Below are positions 11,901 through 23,900 of a DNA stretch of 64,000 bases, piece by piece. The notes under the pieces are model-generated. The model searched no databases and had not been told where the DNA came from. It saw only the letters and a program-made list of their open reading frames with translations. A program made the position numbers and the translations under genes. Numbering within the stretch: the stretch's first letter is position 1; each line of letters begins with the position of its first letter. This DNA is from Mnemiopsis leidyi (Eukaryota > Ctenophora > Tentaculata > Lobata > Bolinopsidae): NCBI GenBank assembly GCA_000226015.1, contig JH153549.1:983-64982 (forward strand). Reading direction: 5' to 3'.

Positions 11901-14900
11901 TAAGTTTTATGTTAGTGACTGTACAAATACACAATATTTTTGACTTTCAAGTTTGAAAAAAGATGATGAAGTTGAACATGTTGCAGTAGCATTAACTAGA
12001 ACGGTTACCACACTAAAGAAACATGATTGGAGAACTGACGATAGCGTTTTCTTCTTGTGCTTTCCTCACAAACACATTTGTAGTGGTAGGAAAAGTTTAT
12101 CGAATACAATTGGCAATGATCGTGGCATCTTAACATTCTCTTCTTATAGTAAAGACACTTGTTTTCCTAAATAAAGCTAAAGCAATTAAGTAATTATGAA
12201 AAATACAAATATTTTCCTCAGCCAAACCAGTGAACCACCCTTCAGACATTATTGCTCTACCATCACAAGAAGATGACAGTTATGTTGTCCTACATACTCA
12301 ACCTCCTCATTCTGGACGGCATATTCGCGCTATTCGGAGCGGCCTACAGGGGGCACACTATCGTAAACCCCGACTTTATTGAGGTGATTATAGGGGACAC
12401 TCATTGCTCCCTGCTGTTTGACACACAACAGGCAACGCTGCACAACGCCGCACATAGTCAGTTTTGATACCTATCAGCAAATGTGTAAAAAATACCACCT
12501 CGATTGAGTACTGAAATTCTCAGCACGTTGCGGGTTGTATTACATATACCAATCAGCCCCAAGCAAACAAAAACCAATGAACTGAAAACCGGCCTCGGCC
12601 AGAACTGTCCTTATTTCTTGTAATCATAGTTGTGTCACAAATAGCATATATTCTCTTTACAGATGCACAACTGGGCGATGACGATGTGTCCGATGATGCC
12701 CTTCTTTATAACCTGGATTCCCATGCAGTGTTCCGTAGCGATACTCCTGATCACAACTGACAGGTTTGTTTAGATTTAGATAGATTTTCTTTTTTTCTCA
12801 TACGCCAAGTGAAAACAACCCACTAAAGACCGTCCTAAAAGTAAAAACCATCGGAAACATTATAAACGATTGGATTTTGAATTTCGATCTATGTGTTATC
12901 TATATGTTGTCTAAGAGTTATATATTTGTTAAAGTAATCAATATCTTACAATATCTTAGTACAGGTACATAGCCATCAGAAGACCGCTTACCTACAATAG
13001 TGTGATGACCCCAAGAGTTACCGCACTACTTATTGGGGCAGTATGGATCATGCAATTTGTCAAGTTTGTCGTGGAAGTAATTGTCAATTCTTTCTCCAAC
13101 AGACTCTCTGTCAGCTATGATGGAACTCTAAAGAGGTGTGACTTTGACAGTGAACTGTACATGTGGTGGATACATCTCATTTACTTTGGAGGACCCTTCC
13201 TGGTGATGTCAGTTTTACATGTGGGCATATTTCTAGAGATATGGAAGCACATGCGACACAGAGCTTCCAGAAACAAAGAAGCCGGAGTTCCAGAAAGAAA
13301 CAAGAGTTTGAAGAAGAAAATCAAGATGGTTATCACTCTTTTGATGATAACTTTTGGATTCTTTGTTGCCTGGTTTCCATTCTTTTACAGCATGACTGAA
13401 AGCATTTTCTTTGATATCAAAAGACCAGGATTCAAAGTAACAATTGTGATGTTTTATTTTAATTTGTTGTGGGATTCAGTAGTCTACGCTATGAGAACTC
13501 CTGCTATTTATAGAATCATCCAGCAATCATTTACAGCTAATAGGCTTGTAACGAGTAACCAGTCTAATAATGGTAACAGTAAAACCGGCGAATAACACGA
13601 TGTCAATATGATTATAAGAATATGATTATGAGAATATTGGATGAAAAGTTGAACCGTTGTTGTGTTCTAACATTTACAATTTTACAAACTGTAATTTTTC
13701 CATAGTCGTATCAAGAGAAGCGCTTTCCTTAATGATAAACTCAAGTCTATGAATTATCCTCAAAATACTCATTCATCTTTACATTAATCATTAGTACCAC
13801 GATTTTTCTTAAGGCACCCAGGTGACATCGGCCCCTCCTCCAATCTGACAAGTTAGAATTTAAAAATGCCCCTTAAATGGAGAGACGCGGCAGCTGCTAA
13901 GTTGGCGAGAGTTGCATGATTCAACCACCAAATTATCAGAACTGTTGAAAGAAATAAAGCCTAGGACTCGCACGTGGCAGACACCCTGCAGCACGCCACA
14001 CATAGCTGACTAATCACGGCACTGAAAATCTTGGATATGTGGGGAGCTGACAGAGATATCGGATGATATTATGTAACGATGTTGAGATATGTATCTTATT
14101 TGGAGCTTATTGAAGGCATTTTATGTGACTCGTTTTGAGATTGCCCTAGCTACTTGTAAACTGCTCGATGTCTTATAGCTTAACAAGAAGCACATGACTG
14201 CAAGGGTTTAGTATATGGTTGATAAATCAAACTTTACGTTTAAACGTGGCGCCCTCTGTAAGGTATAATTGTCTGGCATGAGATAATATGGGGTGATCAA
14301 AGGTCAGATTCTTAATTTTCAATTTGACAGTTTATAATAAGGCAATCTCACATCAAACAACAAAATCATAAATGTGATGCGTTACAACCACTGCGATCGA
14401 GTGGCTTCAAACTTATGCTTCTTTATTTTGACGACTAATGATTCGTATCTCCACTACCTTGTCGAGCAAACTTTTCAATGCGGTTGATAAGTAACGCTGT
14501 GACAGATAGTGGACAATGAATCGCGGTTTTGACCAGAGAAATGTCTAGACTCGACTTTGACCATGATTGTACAACCTAAAAAGTAAAAACCTATTCAATA
14601 GCAGAAATCTGAAATCGCATCCATTTGGAAACTATATTTAATGCAAAGAACAGAAGACATTTCAATTTACTCTTTGGTTTCATCATTTTAAGATGAAATG
14701 ATTTAGCAACGTTAACTTATTATCCACATCAAGTCAGCCACCCTATAACCTATCGCGGATCAAAAGGGCTATTACTATTAGTGTTTTCCTTTAAAAAGAA
14801 ATTAATTTTAACCTCGTTATTGATGACGTGGATGAGTTAACCATCCTAAATCCTAATCCACTCGATAAGCAATATTGTTTGTTAGCTTTATTGACCATAT

Positions 14901-17900
14901 GTTTCGCATCTGTTATTACAGATGTTATGTTAGTCCTAAACAGGGACATTGCCCACGCGAACCACGATTTCGTCCTCAAATTTTTCTTTCCATAACATTA
15001 AACCTGGGTTCTGTTCATCCACGCTATGGATCAGGAGATCTATATGATTTTACAAAGTTACTCTACTGACCACCTGCGCTCATAGCCGAATGTGGATAAA
15101 TATCTATCAATAGTGTGTTAACACGACCTTTAGTAAATAAATTTCAGCGAGGAAACCTCTCACCAAATCAAACACCTGCAGTACATCTCATGGTGTTTCT
15201 GTGTTAGAAAGCTGAAAGAATATGATCGGAGAACTTACGGTTCTGGTTTCTTCCCTTGCTTTTATAACTAATACTTTTATAGTGGTCAGTATCGGTTTAG
15301 ATTACTTCTTTATCAAAAATGTCTTCTTCAGTCCTTAAACTTTAGTTTTTAGACATCTGTCGTGCTTTTGTCATACGTGCTTAATGACATTGATAAATTA
15401 TAAAGTAGAGCGCTCCAGGACACTCACACCACACAAGCCTTACATAGCCTGGGTACCATGTTGTCTTTGACAACATGAACTTTTGTTCGGAGGGGACCGT
15501 AGAGCGATAGAGACACGCAGTGCCTGGTAAGCTTGTTTCACATGCCTAATTTATCCGACAGGGGTCCCTCCTGCGACACAGAGAAAGATTGACGACCATG
15601 TTGTGCTTCATTGTCAATCTACTGGTGTTGGACGGACTTCTAGCTTTGTTTGGGGCGACTCTGAGAGGACCTGGTATAATCAATCCCAACTTTTACGAGG
15701 TATGTATGATGTATAAATAATAATGTATATAATCTATAATGTATATAACTGTTCGATGTTTCAATTATTTCTAGAACAGATGACCCCCGTTTCTCTGTTC
15801 TCCATGAAATAGTGATCCTTATCTATAACTCTATTATTTTGCGTAACGCGACTTGACTCCAGATGAACCAAGTAACAGCAGCCCTGTGCCCGATGATGCC
15901 GTTCTTTATCAACTGGATTGGTATGCAGTGCTCAATGGCAATTCTTCTTATCACCATTGACAGGTTTGTATTTGTTCGGAAGCCTTGTCGGTTATGCAAG
16001 AAAACCTATGTTTAATGCAATAAATTTAAGTTTTATGCTACTATTAGACAGATAACAATTTCTGAATCAAGTTTAGCTGCAGTCTAGACGGTGTCGAGGG
16101 AAACCGGTAGAATTGGGATGTCGTCTTGTCAGTCTGACTGTTCTTGTAACTCAGCAATTAGGACAAGTTCAAATCTAGTTCAAATCTAGCCAAATTTAAT
16201 GTTGATTCAAGTAGTAATGAGTCAATAAAAGGGCTGAATTTACACAGGTTCATAGCAATCAAACGACCACTCACTTATACGAGTATTCTGCTGACCCCTA
16301 GAATGACGGCAATACTAATTGGGGGAGGATGGATCTTGCAATTTGTCAAGTTTCTCGTGGAAATCCTGCTTGATTCCTGCTCGGATCTGCTCTCTGTCAG
16401 CTATGATGGAACTCTAAAAAGGTGCGACTTTGACAGTGAACTGTACATGTGGTGGATACATCTCATCTACTTTGGAGGACCCTTCCTGCTGATGTCAGTT
16501 TTACATGTGGGCATATTTCTAGAGATATGGAAGCACATGCGACACAGAGCTTCCAGAAACAAAGAAGCTGGAGTTCCAGAAAGAAACAAGAGTTTGAAGA
16601 AGAAAATCAAGATGGTTATCACTCTTTTGATGATAACTTTTGGATTCTTCGTTGCCTGGTTTCCATTCTTTTACAGTATGACTGAAAGCATTTTCTTTGG
16701 TATCAAAAGACCAGGATTCAAAGTATCAATTGTAATGTTTTACTTTAATTTGTTATGGGATTCAGTAGTTTATGCCATCAGAACTCCTGCTATTTATAGA
16801 CTCATCCTACAATCATTTGTTGCTAGTAGGCTGGTTCCTAGCAGTAGGTCTAATAATAGCAACATTATAAGTGTAGAAATGAATTTGGTAAATCGTAGAA
16901 AAGTTCACCGGATGACTTAACGGGATCAACCTAAAAATACGATTTAAATGCGATTCCTAGGCCAGTTGAATCGCAAACTTATATCAAGATATTAATATTT
17001 GATTTTGGAGCCAACATTAGCATGGTTATTTTCTCGTTTTAATTTGTCAAAAATTACAAAAACAATCGCGACACGAAACAAAAAACTACCGCTCTCCAAG
17101 GCCAACATAGTCATCACGAATTCCAATCCCAGCCCGGATATAATGTTAATCTTTGAGAAACTACTCACATCTTTCCAGTCCCAGCCCGGATAAAATGTTA
17201 ATCTATCAGAAACTACTTACATCTTTCCTGTTGTCGTATTCCTGGATCTTGTCGTCACCCTTGTACCAGGACACTGTGTTGGGAGGATATCTGTCTACTA
17301 CACAAGTAAACGCCACGTTCTTCCCACGGGCCGATAGGGTCGCTGTCTGGGGCTCGCTGGTAATACCTACAAATTTGTCTGTGACAGAGATTTTGAGGCT
17401 TTTTTCGGAACGGAATACAGATTAGTCAATCCGAATTACTTTGAATCGAAGGACATTTAAATCTGAACTTGAATTGAATTAAAGTGGCTCGGATTAAATG
17501 ATGTACATTCAATAAATGTACGTAAATCGAACTACAAAATGTGAATTTAAAGATACAAAATAAATCAAGAACAAGAGTACCAGCATATCACACACACACA
17601 GACACACACACACACACATACCGACAACGGTGAGGTCCGCCTTGTCAGAGTCGTGCATGCCACCCTCGTACTCAGCCACACACCAGATCTTGCCCTGATC
17701 AGCTTCAGTCACATTTCCGATACGCAGGGTAGAGTGTGTCCTTTCCGTACCGTCCATGTCAATAAGTCCTGGGGGAATATTTGTAACAAGTTTGTAATGC
17801 GCGTTGCAAGTAAATTTTTTAATAGCATACATTTCTAAATAACACGAAACATTTAAAACTGAAATTCGAATAACCCCTTGCAATCGAAATAGATATTTCT

Positions 17901-20900
17901 TCTAGATTCCCTTATCCTTATATCCTGATAAAACCAGAAAGAATTAATCTATTAAGCTATTACCAGCTGACTACATAGCTGGGAACTTACCGACTCCGTA
18001 AGTCCGGCCGGACCTGTCCCACCGGATTAGAGGTGTCCGGGTAGCCGAGCAAGACAACTCAACTGTTGTGTACCGGACAGCTATCGTGTTTTCCGGAGAT
18101 TTGTACACGTCTAAGATATAGATGAGATTAAAAATAAAGCCACTAAGTCAAAGCTGGAAAATTCAAGTTATGCAAGTATTCATAAACAAACTTTTATTTA
18201 ATTAAATAATTAGGAAATGAAACTAAATGGCGCACTCACAAAGAGGGTCGAACTTGGCAAGGTTGCTGACAACCTCGGAACTCTCCCCGTTTTGTCCGGT
18301 CCAGGTAGCAGAACAGGTGATCTCCAGGAAAGAGACCGGGAGAGAGACAGTAGAGACACTTAGTACAGACCGTGTATCGATCAGGTCTTGTTGCTTCGCT
18401 GGGTCACTGGAGCTAGATTGTCAGATCTAAGTAATGTTTATTCTGGAAGTAGATCTTCAGATCTACAAATCTATACTATTCCTTGATAGTCCAACTCATT
18501 TTATCATGATCTCATATTCTCATAGTTCAGTTTTACAAACACTAGACAACCTATTAGCCTAGTCAAGGCAATCCAAATAGTTTGTGTTAACTATTGGACA
18601 CGGTCAGTTTGATCAAATTGAAACAACAACTTATTCTTACAAGTTAGAAGCGGTGTAGATGCTGAAGTTCTCATCAGAGTCTGTAATCTCGGTCCCGTTA
18701 GCCAGCCACTTCAACTCCGCCTCCGCTTCACCTCGTGCGGTACAGTTCAGTTCGCCAGACTTGCCGACAACAGCAGGGGTTATCAGCGGCGGCTCCTCAA
18801 TACCTGGGGGAGGAGATAGAAATAACAAGATGTAAGGTGAAGCAAAATTGAAGATAAGCTGTGTTGGAAATTTAAGATATTGTTCCTGATCTCTTCATCA
18901 CAAATGCTTGGCTCTAAGAAAAGATTATTGGTACATATGCTCATATGGAAGAATCTTAATCGTACTTATTCTTTTTTGTTCGAAACTCTTTCTTAGGTCG
19001 AACTCAGATCATGTGATCTACAATGCGACTCAACATGCTGTACGTTCTACTAAACTTAATCAAAATCTCACCTCTGAATCTGAGGAAAGCATCCTCGGAC
19101 AGATGAGACCCTAGCGATGGGTATTCTGCTTTACAAGAATACGGAGCAACATCACTTTCTCCGACATTGTTGATGGTCAGATACGAGACAACCTCGTCTC
19201 CCACTGTTTGTGGAGACGAAACACTGGGGGGAATGTCCCGTTATTTTTTTGGTTTTATAATTCGCGAAGTGGAATCAAGATTCTTTCTGAACTAAAGACA
19301 AGAGAGTGAGATAATTATATTTCCATGTAGCCAAACCGGGTTTAACGTGCCAGCAAAGCATTCAAGCATAAATTTTGGGAATGAAAAGGGCGGTAAATGA
19401 AGATAGTAGATTAAATTAAATAGACACACCCGGAAGTGATGGTAGAACCAGACTTGAACCAGGAGAGAGTGGGTACAGGAACAGAGTTAGCTCTACAAGT
19501 GAAGACAGCCTTGTCTCCAACCCTCACTATAGTCTGTATTGGCGGTTCTGTAATACCTGCGGGAGGACAGTTTATGTCATGGTCCTTAAATCAGACTCTG
19601 AATAAAGCCAGCACATGCAGGATCAAGCACGTGACATGATACGGACCAGTTAGCTAGGTAGGGACAACAGGCTTGTTTATTAGGGGTTCGTTCTAAATTT
19701 TCTAGTGGTAGAAAGTTTTGAAAGACAACACAGCTCATTAACCTTTGTGTATTCTGTTGTTCACGATGACATGTTATTTTATTAATTATATATGATTCGC
19801 TCTATTGACGCAAGTCCTTGAATACGGACCTTTGAGGCTTTGACAACCAAATTTATTTGTCTGGGAATTTATATATGAGTATGATTATAGTTGGCGATTG
19901 TCAAATAGCGGGAGTGCGAAGGCACAAGCTGGTAATCTAGCTGATAATATCATTTAACGTTAGTCCCAGATAGACAACACTGAATCTGTTGATGCTTCTA
20001 TAGTTCTACGCTGATAAGGACATGATTGGTTCGCTCTATGGCAATCAAAGTTCAGTTCACCGTCTTATGATGACTTTGCTGACCGATAAATGAATATAAC
20101 ATGACTATGATATTCACGATCTAGCATGCATAAGCAGTCGCCTATTTGACGAACGACAAATCTCTCATCAGAAAAAAAGTCATCACGTTGTCTCCGAATT
20201 TCCCACTCTGATTTATTTTGATTGCTCTTTTATTGTTTGATAAGGAACAAATAAAAATGCAATCAGGGCAGTGCATGAGATGTAGCAAGTCTTAGTGCAA
20301 TCATTAGGATTGTCAATCTGATTCAATATCAATTCCGAGGCAGTGGAAGCCTCGATCAAATCAATCTGGCAGAAATTACGTCGAACAAAAAGAATGAATC
20401 AAATTGGAGCACCCCGATTGTCGAAATACATCACAATTCATTATCATGATCTTCAAACTGTTCATCATAACCTCAATCATAATCAACGTCTCCGAATCTA
20501 AAATTCAGATGACAAATATGACAAATACGCGATCCGTTAAAAACAAATTGACGACACAATGAAGCGAAATTGAAACTTACCGATGACTGAGAGCTTGCCA
20601 GGGCTGGAGGAGGTGGTGCCGCCCACAAAGAGATTATCCAAGTCAGGGATGTAAGCTGGTTCACAGGTGTAATCACCGTGGTCATCACGACCCAGCTTGC
20701 TTATTGTGATCTGTTGGGAGTGATTATGTGCATTGTGCAGTGGAGGTTTTGATGCTTAATCTCACAACGAGCTGTTTCATTTTTATTTGATGGTTTGTAG
20801 AAGAAAGTTTGAGATCAAATCCGAAGGAACATCTGAAATCTGAATCGAAAATCAAGAACGATTTTTAATTTTATCAAAACGTCTCCAAGTATAGAAGTAT

Positions 20901-23900
20901 CTTTACTCAACTCACCTCACTCTGAGCTGATGTTTGGGAAGGGGAGGTGACAGTATCTTCTACCTCCACCTCTACACCATCACGGTACCAGGTAAAGAGA
21001 GCGGGGGTGGGAGCCCCTGATGCTACACACGAGAGGGAGGCCGAACCCCCAACTACACCGTATACCCCCACCGGGGGCGTCGTTACTTCTGTAAGGAGTT
21101 TTGTTAGTTTTCTAGCTATTTCTCTTTAAAACTAAACCCTGCAAGCCAATTAGTAATGAAATGTAAAGTGCAGTGAACAAATACAATACTTTTATGATAA
21201 GATAATAATTTCTGATAGCAGCAAGTAGTTATTAAGTCTCATTCTTCAAATTTAGTAGCTTTGTTGATTTTCTCTGTAGATTTGAAAATGCGTTTTTTAG
21301 GAAACTTTTCATCAAATATTTCGAACTGACACGTTTATATTCATTTACTGAAATGATAATAAGTAAATAGATAAAATTTCGAAATTTCGAAACATTTGAT
21401 GAAAAGTTTCCTAAAAACGCATTTTCAAGTCTCTGTCTACAGAGAAAATCAACAAAGCTACTAAATAAGATAATAACAAAATAATAACACGGTTTTTACT
21501 TACTGAGAACAGAGACAGAGGCAGGTTGGGACTGGTGGGTCTGACCGTTGAAGTCAGCTACACATCTAAACTGGGCGGTGGTATCACTCTCCTGCACACC
21601 GGCGTAGGTAAAGGTTGAAGTGGTGGAGTTTGAGGCGGAGTCAAACACGTTGTCTGAGTCTGAAATTGTTGGGACTAATCATTTAGTACAAATCTGAAAA
21701 TAAATATAATCTAAACATATCCGGACAAGATTCCGCAAGTAACTTTAAAACTAACCTCCGTCCACCTCTTCACCGTTCCTAGTCCATGTGAAGCTGGGTT
21801 TAATGTCACCGATAGTTTTACACTGGAACATGGCACTTTGTCCTAACACAGCCGTACTCTGGGCCGGGGACTCCGACACACCTGCAACAATTTTCTAACG
21901 GATCAGCCACAGGGGGAACTGAGATAGTGAGGGTGATGACGTCACTAGGAGACGCTTTGTGACGTCACTAGGACGTTTTGTGACGTCACTAGGACGTTTT
22001 GTGACGTCACTAGGACTTTTCCAGGTGTTTTGTTGGTGGAAAGGAGGTAATAATATGGAATGATCAAGAGGAGATATTTCATTGTGTTAAATAAACATGT
22101 AGATAATACAGAGGTCACGAGCAAAGACATGCAGCGAACAGGTAATAAATGAAGTTTTAATTTCTAGTAGGTTTCCGTTTATTGATGTTTTAATTTCTGG
22201 TGTGGTATCAGGATGATGATGTCTCCGTGTTGAAACACACGTGAGACTTAACATGATTCTGAGAGTGAGCAGCTAATATGATGGGTCGGTCGGAAGAGTT
22301 GATGTCTGTCTTGGTAAGTTTGTGTGAGGATGTCAGCTGCTCAGCTGCTCTGTAGATAGTGTGATCAGAGATCATTGATAACTGTTATCACACATTGTGT
22401 GATTAAGCGTGATAATGAGTTATTGTAATCACACATGGCGTGACTAAGCAAATTGTTGTCTGTGTTATCTGATGGCACGCCTCTCCCCGCTGAGTTGAAC
22501 AAAAACAAACGAAACAACCAACAAAACAACGTGTCTGAGAATGATAACGTCTAAAAGCACATGAGATGATAACATATCAGACATGTAAGATTGTATCTGA
22601 CATCAGTGACGTTAAAGGGGGCACAGATCGCCAGGGGGCAATCTTGCCAGCTCAAATCTCGTAAAGATGACGACATGCTCTCGACATCGTCATCAGCAAC
22701 ACAGACGTAATGGATGAACACACTCGAACAGTACATAGTGGCAGTGAAGAATTGATGGATGTTCAGAAGAAAAGTGTAAAAAGTGCAGCACTAAGACTGC
22801 ACGAAGAAAAATACTCAGAACAATAGCACTGAGAAAAAAGCTTGTTAACAATACCGCGAGTTTAAAAAGGCTCCTCATACTTTTCAAAGGAAAACAACTT
22901 TTTCGGCCAATGATGAGATATCAGAGGCGCTGTTGTTTTTTGCTTTGACAAGCATTTTCAGAGCGGTGCAATTTCTTGATTGTGTTCAGTTTTGACATGA
23001 TACGTTATACGAAGTAAGTCAAGGGGGCCACTTCAATTCAATGGAATGACCTTCTCATGCAGATTTTAATTATATGTTTTTGTTCCGGGGGTTACTTTAA
23101 GTGGAACACTCTATCCACCTCCAAGCCCTCCAGAAATTCGCAAGTAAAATCATCAACAGGCAACCTTCTCAGGCTGTATGATACTGAACAGCAACATGTA
23201 CAGTCATCACTGAGTCGATGAGAAATCCCGACATTTAGCCGGACACATAGGTGCATGTGATGTGCAACGTCAGAGGAGTGTGGTTTAACAGTTTAACTGG
23301 CAGACTTGATGAGGATGGTGACTTCTGTGTGTGACTTTTTGTGTCTTTTCGTGAGATTGCACAGTGCAGTGGCCGGAGATATTAGATCGGATGTCGATTT
23401 CTCAAGAACTCAGGAAGATTCTTGGAATCATTAGTTAAATGAGTTAGAGGCTGAGAGATTTGAGTACTTGGACACATGACACAAGACAAGGTACTATTTA
23501 CACTTTACAGTCTCTACAATAACAGCAACAGGCACGTAATACAAAGTATTTATTTGAAGTCTCTGCTGCACTGAAAATCACGACAATTTTATAATATTGA
23601 CTAGAAACCACAATCAGCCTTGCATAAAGGGTGCTTACACTGCACTGTTTTGACCGATACAAACAATTACACAATATGATAATCTTGTTACCATGGTAAC
23701 TAACAACTTCAATCCCCTAAGAACAACGACGTTCACGTACCTCTGACATGAACATCTACAGGATCAGATGATATATCCCCCTGGGGGTAGATCAGTTTGC
23801 AAGTGTATTTGTCGTCATCAGAGAATGTTACTTCAGAGAGGACCAATTCAGTAGATGTTCCTCTTTGTACCTCCTCAGATCCTGTAGATTTTATTGTGGA

